From positions 2,542,001-2,606,000 of the forward strand of contig JADPYG010000088.1 in NCBI GenBank assembly GCA_017654735.1: a DNA stretch of 64,000 nt, given 5' to 3'. The stretch's first letter is position 1; every line of letters begins with the position of its first letter. The DNA comes from Vishniacozyma victoriae. Taxonomy: Eukaryota; Basidiomycota; Tremellomycetes; Tremellales; Bulleribasidiaceae. Both the position numbers and the translations under genes were made by a program. Below the pieces are notes generated by a model. It saw only the letters and a program-made list of their open reading frames with translations. It was not told where the DNA came from and ran no database searches. Shown one piece after another: positions 34,887 through 46,413 of the stretch.

Positions 34887-37800
34887 ATGGACCGATCCGG
34901 TACCCTCCCCTCTGATCCCGAAAAGGCTACCGGCCTCGAGGGTCGGGTACCCCATTTCAACATCCCTCGATCAGTCAGCATCCAAGGAAATGAGAAAAAC
35001 ATCGAAACCACTCGAGAATACGCTCTGAAACGACATAATTCGGTCTCGTTTATTAACGGTCCTCAACGAGGTGACACAGCTAGTCGAATCGTTGGAGAGT
35101 TCAGGCAAGTTCCTCCCACTTCCAGTCAACCACATTCTGACTTCTCAGGACCCTATCCATCCACGTCACCGAGTCTCAGCAACGATCTACCCCTCCCGTT
35201 GACAAGCATCACGTCAAAGAGGTTGTCGATCTTGAATGGCACCTCTTGACCCGGGACGAAGCCCTCCAACGACTCAACGTCAGCCAGAAAGTTGGACTTG
35301 ATTCCGAGATTGCTGCGAGGCGACTGAAGCAGAATGGACCCAATCAGGTCACTCCTCACCGACCCAACGTCTTCCTCAAGTACGTCTCATTCTGGACATG
35401 GAATGCTGACAATCAGATGGGTCTCTTATGTTTTTGGCGGTTTCGGTACTATCCTTTTTGTCGCTTCCATCTTGTGCTTCATCGCTTGGTGAGTCCGTTC
35501 CTCTGTGACATGGCTGATGACAGGAAACCGCTCGGTGAACCGGCTCCTCAGGCCTCTAATTTGGCTCTAGCAATTATCATCTTGGTTGTCATCAGTATCC
35601 AGACCGCTTTTGTATGTCTCGTACTTGCTCAGTTGGGCTCTTCTGATATACAGAACGCATGGCAAGACTTCTCGACCGGTCGAACCATGGCCTCCATCGC
35701 CGGCATGTTACCCTCCGACGTCAACGTCCTCCGAGATGGCAGACAGATGACCATGCCCGCCGGTGATCTCGTTGTTGGTGACCTAGTCTATGTCTCTTTA
35801 GGCGACAAGGTAAGTCTCTCCTAGCACCTATAAAAGATTACTGATGATAGCTCCCTGCCGATCTGCGTTTCATCGAAGTCTCTTCCGATCTCCGAGTCGA
35901 TCGAGCTGTTCTTACTGGTGAATCCGAGGCTATTCAAGGTACTATTGAACATACCGATTCCAACTTTCTCGAGACCAAAAACATCGGTCTTCAAGGTACA
36001 CTCTGTGTTGGCGGGTCCGGTCTTGGTGCAGTCATTCAAGCTGGTGACTCGACCGTCTTTGGTCGAATTGCTCGTTTGTCATCGACTGGCGCTCCTACCT
36101 TTACCACCCTCCAGAGAGAGATCTTTCGATTCGTCCTTATCATCATCTCCATTGCAATCACCATCTCTGTCATTATCATCATCCTCTGGGCTGTATGGCT
36201 ACGAAAGGATTATCCTGGGTTTATCAGCAACGCGACACTAGTTGTCGACGTCGTCGCAGTCTGTGTCGCCTTTATTCCGGAAGGTCTTCCCGCCTCCGTC
36301 ACGATCTCTCTCGCCGTCATCGCCAACACCCTATCCAAGGCCAAGGTACTATGCAAGAGTCTAATGACAGTCGAAACTCTCGGTTCAGTCAATGTCTTGT
36401 GTTCCGACAAGACTGGAACTCTCACCATGAACCAGATGACAGTGACCAATGTCGCTGTTCTCGACGACGAATCCGATGTCGTCACTGCCAGGGATCGAGT
36501 CGTTGGTGGTCAGCTTGCCGCCGCCAACATTTCCGCTCTCGCTGCAGTCGCTGGGATGTGTAACTCTGCTTCATTCGATCAAGATACGATGGATCAGCCT
36601 ATCGGCTTGAGGCTCGTTCATGGTGACGCTACCGACTCGGCTATTCTCAGATTCGCAGAAAGTATCCGACCCGTCAAGGACCTGCAGGCCGATTGGGAGG
36701 AGGTCTTCAAGATGAACTTCAACTCCAAGACCAAGTACATGATGACGGTATGTGATCCACTTCTCGATGGTCAGAACTGACAAACAGATTCTTCGAGCCT
36801 CCGCCTCGACCAGTGCCAGATCCCCTCCTCCGATTTCTCCCCACGAGCGATTCGGCAAAGGCGACTACATGCTCATGTGCAAGGGTGCACCCGATGTCCT
36901 TCTCAAGCGATGTGCTTACATCAACGACCCTTCCGGTGGACCCGCTATCCCCCTGTCGGAAGAAACAGTCGCCCGTCTTACTCGAGTCCAAGAATCCTGG
37001 GCAGCCAAGGGCCAACGTGTCCTTCTCCTTGCCAAGCGAAGTATTTCCTCTGCTACAATGGCTTTCGCTCCTTCCATCGAGGACAATGAGTTCTCCGACT
37101 ACGCATCCGCTCACTTGAATATTGGACTCACGATCGTCGGTCTCGTTGGACTTGTCGATCCTCCACGACCTGATATTCCCGAGACTGTCCGAATCATGCG
37201 TGGTGCCGGTATTCGATTCTTCATGGTCACTGGTGATTTCGCCCTCACAGCCGTAGCCATCGCCGAGCAGTGTGGTATCGTCACGAACGCTTCCCGACTT
37301 CACCGTCTTGCCGACTTAGATCGGGATATCGAAGTCTCTAGTATCTGCAAGTTTGACCCAGAGTCTGATGATTCGCCTAGCTCCCTCGTTCTCTCCGGTC
37401 CAGATCTTATGGAAATGAACGATAGCCAATGGGAACAAGCATGTCAGTATCGGGAAATTGTCTTTGCAAGGACTACCCCGGAGCAGAAATTACGAATTGT
37501 CAAAGAGTTCCAGAGACGGGATTGTGTGGTTGGAATGACTGGAGATGGTGTCAATGATGCACCCTCACTCAAGGCTGCTGATGTGGGTATTGCGATGGGC
37601 GGTGGAAGTGATGTTGCTATGGAAGCCGCCGATTTGGTCCTACTTGAATCGTAAGATTCCTTCCCTATTATACCGACTCCGCTGATATCCAGCTTTTCTT
37701 CTATCATCATTGCGGTCCAATACGGCCGAACAGTATTTGACAACTTGAAAAAGGTGAGTTCACCAGTAGGACGATATCTGATGCCAGACCTGCCTCTACC

Positions 37801-38649
37801 TCCTCCCCGCCGGATCCTTCTCCGAACTCATGCCCATCCTCCTCAACGTCCTCTTTGGTCTCCCCCAGATCCTATCAAATATTCAAATGATCTTGATTTG
37901 CGTCGTCACTGATGTCCTACCCGCTATTGCTCTTTGTTTCGAGAAACCAGAAATGGGAGTCATGACTCGCCGACCTAGGAATGTCAAGAAGGATCGATTG
38001 GTTGATTGGAAATTACTCTTCCATGCTTATTTCTTCCTTGGTGTTCCCGAGAGTCTTTGTGCGATGAGTATGGCCTTTTGGTATCTACAGAGCAAAGGGT
38101 TCAAATTCTCGGACATGTGAGTACCTCGAGACTGGATACGACCCAAGCTGATTTCAGTGCCATGTCGTACGGTGTCCTACCCGAATCTTACGATCTCGAC
38201 GCATACGCCGAGGCTGTCAACGTGGCTCAGTCGATGTAGGTTTGCTCTACTTCAGTTGATATGTGTACTAATGCAACAGCTACTTCTTCACTTTGGTCGG
38301 TATGCAATGGGGTAATCTTCTCGCTACTCGAACTCGACGACTCTCAATCTTCCAGCACAACCCCTTCTCTTCCACCTCGGGGGCAAGGAACTGGTGGATC
38401 CCACCTGCCATGCTTGCTAGTCTTGCTTTCTTGTTCTTTTCCAGTTATGTTCCCTTCTTCCAGAATACTTTCTTGACCAGGGTAAGTCCACAGTTCTCGT
38501 TCAGGATGACGCTGATGAGATAGGGTGTACCGGTCGAACATATCTTTATCCCATTCACTTTCGCTATCGGTATCCTCCTTCTTGATGAAGGCAGGAAGTA
38601 TGTCATTAGGAGGTCTCCCCGCGGTATATTAGCTAGGATTGCTTGGTAG
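34887..38649 (+). CDS. Type IIC (Na,K-ATPase alpha-like) P-type ATPase
   Basis: This is a cation-transporting P-type ATPase, closest by eye to animal Na,K/H,K-ATPase alpha subunits rather than to the fungal ENA or PMR1 pumps. A conserved N-terminal block reads EFRTLSIHVTESQ. It is followed by EWHLLTRDEALQRLNVS, KQNGPNQVTP and YVFGGFGTILFVAS, characteristic of type IIC. Catalytic motifs are LTGESEA, PEGLPASVTI, the phosphorylation site CSDKTGTLT, KGAPDVLLK for nucleotide binding, and MTGDGVNDAPSLKAADVGIA. Six C-terminal membrane helices end in RRSPRGILARIAW. There are about a dozen introns; the first is a GC-AG intron at 35105-35148. Function is probably Na/K homeostasis at the plasma membrane. 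No beta subunit gene is seen nearby. Confidence 0.88.
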
Positions 38650-38781
38650 TGTATAGAGGCTGCCAATTGACGATCTATGATCCGATATCTATATGTATTC
38701 ATGTGTAACTATTTTACCTGCAAGGACCGAGGGATATTAAAGTGTCTCCTATTTCACAAAATCTTCACCCATGTCTGGTCG

Positions 38782-40780
38782 CTAGAATCCAAGTTGAGTC
38801 GCTACACTACTCCGGCCTGACCCTCCTGGAGTTCCTAATGGCTCCACCTCCCCATCCTGACCCAAGACAAACATCTTTGGCGACAATGCAATCGGCGGCA
38901 GAGAGAACTGAGCACCTCTAGGTCTAGGTGACCATCCCGATGAAGTCGTTCCCGCTGATCCAGACCCGGCAGGACTAGACCCTTTCGTCCCCCCTGGGCG
39001 AGGCTGATTATACCCACCTCCAAATGTTCCTTCATCCGTCTTGGTCCATGCTTTCGTTACGGCTGTCTCTGGCATACCTTTCAAGATATCCGAAATAGAA
39101 GCTTGTCGGTCATGTCTCTGCTTCTTGGCGTAACGTGGCACCGGATTCAGCCCGAGTATAAGCGTGTTCGTGCTGACTGATGAAGCGATTGACCGGGGAG
39201 ATCCAGATTGATAAGGATGGAAAGCGAATGCTGATTGTGGTGGACCGGTGATTAGCGGTGAACGTTTATGATCCCCTGGACTATCTTGATAGGTGTACAT
39301 CCCAACTACGAATGGACTGATGTCCCCAGTCAAATCGACTTGGAAGGGTCGTACACTGCTCGACCGTGAGGGTGGGTCGGGGTAATAATACTTTTCCCTT
39401 AGATCGTTGGTGGTAGGACGGGACCTCTTTCGACACTTTCTCAAGAGCAATACAGCCAACAAGCCGAGGAACGTCAGACCGGCTACGGCACCGATGATAC
39501 CCCCAATCATACCGGCGTTACCACCATTGTCCACCGGGTCCGACTTGACGGCGTTGTTTGGCGAAGGCTCCTGCCCTGGATCGATTGGATCGGTGATGGT
39601 CGTTCCGGCTAGATTGATTTCGGCCGAAGGGTCAATGGTAGAGTTGACCACGATGTAGTCGAGGTCGAACCTGGACTGGGTGTTGGTCACGGTGATACTA
39701 TGTGGTCCGTCATTGAGGTTGGTAGCGAGGAAGACTGGTATCAGCACGGGCATCACTGCTTGACGTACGAGAAGCTTGAGACTGGGAAGACGGGTGTGAA
39801 CCGTTCAAGGTGATAGCAGGTCCACCATCGATACTACACATCAACTTATCCCCTGAATGGGTTATAATGTGACTGACCTGACGGTATAGTTGCCATGATC
39901 CTTGAATAGACCGCCGACGACCTCAATCGAAGTCCCATTGAAATTGCAGGTCACTTCATCCCCTTTGGTTTGCGAGATATGAGCGGTTGTATTGTAGTAC
40001 AGCTCGGGGCTCATTGGTGGTCCATTCCCCCACCCATCACCAGTATATTGGCATTCGGGCGAAGTATCGTCTAGTCGAGTAGTGAAGACCCTGTCGTCAT
40101 CCCTGTCTATCAGCTGATGCTCGTAGATACCATACCAGTACGTACATATCGAGTTTGATCACGACATAGTCGATATCAAAGTAGGAAGCACGGTCACTTT
40201 CTGACTATCAGCAGTGTCTATCAACTGGGTTCGGGACTCACCTGGAAGATTCGTCACTTGAATATAGTGTGGGGTATTTAAATCGAGCTTGGTAGCTTGG
40301 TAGAGCACCGACTGATAAGTCCCAGGATCGGGTATCATCCCAGTCTGGATCACAGGGTCACTGCCATCGAGAGAGACTACTTCGTCAGCGATGCTGGTAT
40401 ATCGGCATAGTCGACGCACCAGAGTAATTGCCGTGATTACCCCGCTTGGCTCCGTAGACCCATATCTCAGTCCCATTGAACTCGAGTGCCATATAATTCC
40501 CCTACATGAATCAGTACAACGCTCCCTTCGAGGCTTCCAGAGACATACCTTGCCCTTTGTCTTGGTCATGGTCTGCCTAAAGTACTTGCTAATCGCATTA
40601 TCTTCCGAGTCTGACCATCAGTTTCCACACCATATTTTATGAGAGGGACTGACCTGCACTGTCCTGAACCCATGGCTTCTTGGGATCAACCGAGACGAAT
40701 TGAAGCAAAGGTGAAGTATCATCCAGCTACCCATCAGTCAGGTCCGCGGACGAGATTCTTGGACCCACTGTTACTCTCAT
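38782..40780 (-). CDS. Single-TM protein with two beta-sandwich domains, copy 1
   Basis: This belongs to a basidiomycete family of surface-type proteins. Each of two repeated domains has a DDTSP start, an NGT-containing strand (MALEFNGTEIWVYG and CNFNGTSIEVVG), a Ser/Leu-Asp-Gly turn and an LDYIV/IDYVV strand. They probably adopt a galactose-binding-like fold. Then come an Asn/Pro linker, one transmembrane helix (GIIGAVAGLTFLGLLAVLLL), a basic stop-transfer and a disordered cytosolic tail of about 230 residues. Domain 1 starts LDDTSPLLQF at 40727. The most economical start is a two-codon exon ATGAGA at 40775-40780 joined over a 47-nt intron. No cleavable signal peptide is visible, which is common in this family. 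Ligand and function are unknown. Confidence 0.68.
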
Positions 40781-41445
40781 CTTTACCAAAGACAAGAGAA
40801 TCTACTAAGAGTAAGGGAGTTCTTCCAGAAGTACTACGATATACTCTTTCACTGTACACTCTGAAGGGGAGATGAGAGATCTACGGAGTTGATCATTGAC
40901 ATGAAATGGTATCCTTATGGCAATTCGAAGGTAACCCCTTGACGATCCCTTTGACGATCTTGTGGGTCAAAGGACCCTTTCGCTGGTCTTTGTTATGTTA
41001 CAGGTCTTCTTTGTACTGCTGCGAGTAATGTGGTACGGGTCACGTTGTCGGGTACCAGTAGAAGCGATCTTCGAGTCGAGTGGGATCTTACCCCAGGGGT
41101 GTTGAGTCGTAGTGAGAGTATGCCCCAGCCTAATGATGCTGGGATTAGTTCGACGAACCATGAGCGCGATCAGCAAAGTTCAGAAAGTAAGGAGATTAGC
41201 GCGGGTCGATCAACATCTCCCCCTCGCTACCATGAAAGGAATTGTCAGTCCCAAAGTTACCCCTGAGATGACCTTTCAAGAAATCCAGGTAATTGGGCCG
41301 GTAATCGGCTCAGGCCAGCAGATCAGGATATCCAATCAAGATCAAGATGAGATCAGTAGAACGTAAATCTATACATACTCAACCAGGAAGCATGTGCCAG
41401 TCAACCAGTGACTACCCCCAATCCAATCTATTCCTGATCCTCATC
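40781..41445. other. Intergenic between the two single-TM paralogs
   Basis: This 665-bp stretch contains the presumed promoter of copy 1 and the 3' end of copy 2. An open frame on the minus strand near 40967-41176 and others on the plus strand have no recognisable content, and none encodes a convincing signal peptide for copy 1. Confidence 0.4.
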
Positions 41446-43464
41446 TCAAAGTCCAGCCCCTGGAGGACGTTGACCTGGGAGTGGTTCCGTCGCTTGGTGA
41501 TAATCCGGAGGTAGCATTTCCAGTTCATGAGATTCTTGAGTCGTAGGGCTCAAAGGACCAGCATCCATCTCTCTGCCAGGAATAAACATTCTCGAGGGAG
41601 TATTTGCCATCGAATGCCCATCTGAAGAAGCTAGAGTTGATGGTCGACGAGCTGTGAATGGTATAGCGGCCGCCAAAGATTTGTACGATTGAGTGATGGG
41701 TGATGGGTCAGGATGATCAGGTGGTGGCGGTCCGAAAGTACCTGCTTCACTTGCTGTGAATGTCGTCGATCGATCTTGGCGGTGTGAGCCTACTGCGTAA
41801 GGGTTGACGTGGGGTGATCGTAGACCTTCGGATGAAGGTGGATAGGAAGTATGGGAAGAGGAAGGGGGAGGCGGTATCGTTGTAAGATAGGGTGTTGATA
41901 TGGCATCTTGTACGTTTCCATACATTGAATCAGGCGCAGCCGTCCCCGAAGGTTGTTGTCCGTACATTGATCCAGTGATCGTCGTGGCAGAGGGATGTTG
42001 ACTCAATGGAAATGGAATTGGCCCATCGGCAGGCGGAGTGGTGCTATTCCTGAACGGTCGGATTTCGTCCCCTGTGAGATCCAGAGGGGGTTTATCCATG
42101 TATTTCGACTCGCTTCTATTCCTCTTCCTCCTCGCAGGAGCCAAGCAAGCAGGACGAGAAGGAGCGCGCCCACTGCCCCTCCTACCGCTCCCCCAATGAT
42201 CGCGCCTATACTGGACCCTTCTTCTCTCCTTCCTCCCGCCGAGTCGCCTGCGGTGACTTTGGTTCCCGAACCTGGATTACTCCCGGGTTGGATCGTAGAG
42301 TTGACAATCATGTAGTCGAGATCTAGGAAGCGTCCAGCATCGGCATTGGTGAGGGTGACGGTGTGAGTGCCGTCCTTCAGACCACTGGCGGTATACACTG
42401 ACATCAGCAATGTTGATGTTTGCAACTCACGAGGCACCTGAGGAGCGAATGTATAGTAAGTTCCATTATACGCTATGTTCCGCCCACCATCGAGACTTCT
42501 CATCAGTAGTGTCGACCTAGAGATACGTACCTGACAAAGTATTCTCCATGGTCAGAAAACAGTGACCCAAAGACCTGTACAGAAGATCCATTGAAACTAC
42601 GATTAGCGATATCCAACCTCGTCGGTGAAACTCACCTGCAGGTGACCGAATCGTCTTCGACACTGGTAACGTGTGCCGTGGTGTTGTAGTATCTGGCCGG
42701 TAGACGAGGTGGTACGTCGCCCCATCCTCCTACAAATTTGCAGTATGGAGAGGTATCATCGACGGTGGTGGTATATATCTTGTCAGACACGGCCGTTTGA
42801 ACTACGACGTAATCGATATCAAGGTAAAGGCCTCGCTCGCTGTATCCTACTTGATAAGCCTCTGTCCACCCTTGTCGAACAAAAGCAAAAGACTCACCAG
42901 CCCGGTCAGTGCGCGAAGGTAGATTCGTGACGACAATGTTATGCTCCTTCGCCGGATCCAGGTCTTCCTTCTGATATAGCAGAGCTTGGAAGTCGCCTGG
43001 GTTCCCACCTCTTCCACTCTGGAGCAAAGCATCTCCACCATCAATCGAGACTGAAGTCAGAACATATCCAATTTGGGAATAAGGGGCGAGCTCACCAGAA
43101 TATATTCCATGATTAGGCCGCTTGGACCCATATATATACACCGCTGTCCCGTTAAAAGTGAATATCATGTAGTTGCCCTTAATATCATCAGCTCGATCAA
43201 ATAGCTCGAATATGGAAGACTTACCTCTCCGGTAGTCCTGGTCATTGTACCTCCAAAGTAATACGGCAGAGCTCCGTCGCCCGTTGTGTCTATTTCTTTA
43301 GATTTGGATCGTCGGTGAAAAGACTTACCCTCCATAGAGTCATGGTTTCATGTTGAGTTGGGATCCACCTGGACGTATTTGAGGACCGGTGAATTGTCGT
43401 CGTGCTAAATAGGTGTGAGCTTAGCTATAATGACTTGTTTGCAGTCACTCACTGTTATCTGCAT
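41446..43464 (-). CDS. Single-TM two-beta-sandwich protein, copy 2, interrupted by TGA
   Basis: This tandem paralog of copy 1 has the same domain order: DDNSPVLKYVQVDP, then YMIFTFNGTAVYIYG, IDYVVVQ, VDDTSPYCKFVGGWGD, CSFNGSSVQVFG, LDYMIVNST. A Gly/Ala-rich transmembrane helix (IIGGAVGGAVGALLLVLLAW) and a Ser/Pro-rich tail with Tyr-rich repeats follow. Intron phases match copy 1. At 43348-43350 the reading frame has TGA exactly where copy 1 has a Trp codon seven codons into the VDP block. No alternative donor near it avoids the stop. The rest looks intact. It may be a young pseudogene, a readthrough gene or a base error. The start could be 43464 (MQIT before the first intron) or the upstream in-frame ATG at 43557. 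Confidence 0.55.
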
Positions 43465-44140
43465 GGTCGCACGTCTCGTGAGCGTATGAAAGAGTAGATC
43501 TAATAAATTCAGTAACGAGATAGATGAGAGACGGTCAATAAGCAGTGAAACGTTCATCAACACTGGGAGAAAGCTGCGCGTGGGCAAGGCCGTGATGTTG
43601 TGTGCATTAGACTGTGTTACTAGGGGATAAAGGAACCCCTCGAAACAAGCTGTGTGTGTTACCGGTCCTAAAAGAACCGAAATTTCGGACGTCCTTTGTC
43701 CTCAAGAAGCTACGCTATTACCAACTGGAAAACTTCCATCTCTCCTGAAGTTGACTTGGCCGAAGTCGTGAGTGAAGTATCAGATGAATGATGAGACATA
43801 CGAGCCATTGACGATTCACGTGATGTGCCGAGATCGGTTGTGGCCGGTGTGATCGGCGAGATTCAGGATCAATTTCGAACCACCTCGTCACCCCCTACCA
43901 GCTGCTCTCACCTTGCCCTCTTTCTACTTCAAGCCACTGCCGCACATGGTTACTGAACGCAAGTTTATTAATATCGATCGAAACCGGAGTCCTCGTCATG
44001 GCCAAAATCAGACCCGCTTCCGACCTTTGGTACCCCTGCTCTCGGCAAAAGGCCTCATCATCTGAACACCATCTAGTTTCGCTTGTCGTCAGCAAGAGAT
44101 TTCGGCAAGGATACATATACTCTAGTGGACTTGTTTACTC
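43465..44140. other. Divergent intergenic region
   Basis: This lies between the start of paralog copy 2 and the MFS gene, so it holds both promoters. If the upstream ATG at 43557 is used, the first 93 bp are coding. I see no other feature. Confidence 0.4.
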
Positions 44141-46145
44141 ATGTCTTCCCAACCCTCCTCTTCCTCCAGTCGTAGTAACGCTCGAAGAGCATATACCAAA
44201 ATGTCGGAACCTAAACCACATGACGATCATGAGAGTGAGATAACGGCCATCGACATGTCTTCACCCTCGTCCTCGAATCAGACTGGGACAGGAGTACCTA
44301 AACCCGATGGCGATGTAGTGCAGAATGAAAGCGTGGAACGGGCCGGTGATAGTGATAGGGATGATGGGAACCATATCTTGAAACAGAACGAGGCGATGGA
44401 CAAGCTGCCATACACATGGACACCGAGAAAGAAATGGACGATCCTAAGTGTGATCTTTGTCGTGCAATGCTCCATGAACTGTGAGTCTCCTTGCCTGAGC
44501 CAGAGAAGCTGACAAGCAGTCAATGCATCGATCTACGCAAACGGTGTCGACTTCTTGACGGAAAAATTCGCAGTCTCCGCCCAAGGCGCTCGAACCGGTC
44601 AAATGATCTTCCTCATTTGTTACGCTTTCGGATGTGAGCTTTGGGCACCCTGGTCAGAGGAGTTAGGTCGTCGTTGGACACTTCAAGCTTCATTGTTCCT
44701 CGTCAACAGTACGTCCACACCTCTCCGACGTGAGCTGATATATCAGTTTGGCAGATCCTCGCTGCTCTCGCACCTAACTTTGCTACCGTCATTGTGGCTC
44801 GTGGGCTTGGTGGTCTTTCCTCTGCCGGTGGATCGGTCACTCTTGGTATGGTCGCCGATCTTTATGATCCAAATGAGCAGCAATACGCCGTCGCATTTAT
44901 TGTCTTCAGTTCAGTCTTTGGATCAGTCATCGGTCCCCTCGTTGGACCATTCATCCAAGCAAACCTGAGCTGGTACGTGTACACACTCAGCTATGAACGA
45001 AAGTAGCTAATAGTCAGGGAATGGATCTGCTGGGTCCAATTGATCTTTGGAGTTGCAACTCAAATCCTCCATCTCTTCATGGTCCCAGAAACACGTACGA
45101 CCATCTGCCTAGACAAACTCGCCAAGAAAATGCGTGCCGAAGGTCAATCAAACGTCTATGGACCCAACGAACTTCGAGCATTCAAAGATCGATTCAGCGC
45201 CAAGGAGATCTTGACAACCTGGGCAAGACCTTTCGTCATGTTCGCCACGGAGCCGATTGTATTGTTCTGTTCGCTATTGAGTGGATTTAGTGATGCTTTG
45301 ATTTTCACCTTTTTGGAGGCTTATACACCCGTCTACAAGCAGTGGAACTTTACGACTCAGCAAATGGCTCTTACTTTCGTTCCGTAAGTCAGTCTTTTCG
45401 TTGGCGTAATTGTTGCTGATGGTCAGATTGGCGATTGGATACTTTATCGCATGGGGAAGTTATATCCTACCACTGAGGAGACAACGAGCTATTTTGAAGA
45501 AGGATCCGGACCACCCACCAGAGCTTCGATTATGGTGGCTATTATACAGTGAGTTTATATCTCGCACTATGACTAGTCTAACACACAGCCGCACCACTGG
45601 AGACGATCGGTTTGTTCGGTTTCGCATGGACTTCGCTTGGTCCACCCCGCGTCCACTGGATCGCACCTATGATCTTCTCTTCTCTAGTCGGTATTGCCAA
45701 CTATTCCATCTACATGTCTACCATCGATTAGTGAGTCTGACCTCTACTTCGATGACACGGCTGATTCGCAGCATGATTGCCGCCTACGGTCCCTACGCCG
45801 CTTCTGCAACTGGTGGAAATGGTCTTGCTCGTGATTTCCTAGCGGGTATCGCAGCAATGTACTCTACTCCATGTACGTCACTCTTACTTCAACTCATGAT
45901 TAGAGCTAATGATAGTCTACGAGAATGTCGGAGGACCAGATTATCGACTCCACCTAGAATGGCCAACTACCATCCTCGCCATCTTGGCTGCAATCGTTAC
46001 TATCCCAATTTACGTATTCTACTTCTACGGCTCTTGGTTCAGGGAGAGATCCGCTTTCGCTCAGTCTCTCGCTGGAGAGAGGAAATCCCAGGGTGTACCT
46101 CAGGATAAACCTAGAGCGGATGCTCATGAGGAGGAGCGTGGATAG
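44141..46145 (+). CDS. MFS transporter, DHA1-type (TPO-like)
   Basis: This is a major facilitator protein of about 560 residues. A disordered N-terminus of about 100 residues precedes helix 1 (KWTILSVIFVVQCSMN). The signature LGRRWTLQASLFLVN follows, with the DHA1 motif RGLGGLSSAGGSVTLGMVAD and VFGSVIGPLVGPFIQ (motif C-like). A large central loop contains RFSAKEILTTWARPFVM. Helices 7-12 include GFSDALIFTFLEAYTPVY and GYFIAWGSYILP, and the last ends in VFYFYGSWFRERS. The closest known families are fungal polyamine and drug exporters (TPO/FLR type). Substrate is unknown. Eight or so introns of 45-60 nt interrupt it. The ATG at 44141 is preferred; an internal Met 20 codons later is an alternative. 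Confidence 0.82.
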
Positions 46146-46413
46146 GCTTTAGGCGGATGATGTGCTTCGTGAATATAAACTTTCCGTAATGTCTCGCACG
46201 ACTTGACCCGACTTGACTCATCTTTTGAATGAATCGGTATAATACTGTAGCTACATGCATTATAATTGCATCTTGTCTACCCAGTGAGCGAATCCAGCAG
46301 ATGTGTGATCCGAATAGTGACATCACTGAAGGACGAGTTAACCGAGAACGCCGACTGGTCGACTTACTGGAATCAACAATTCCACGACAGTATACAATTA
46401 CACATGTCAATGA

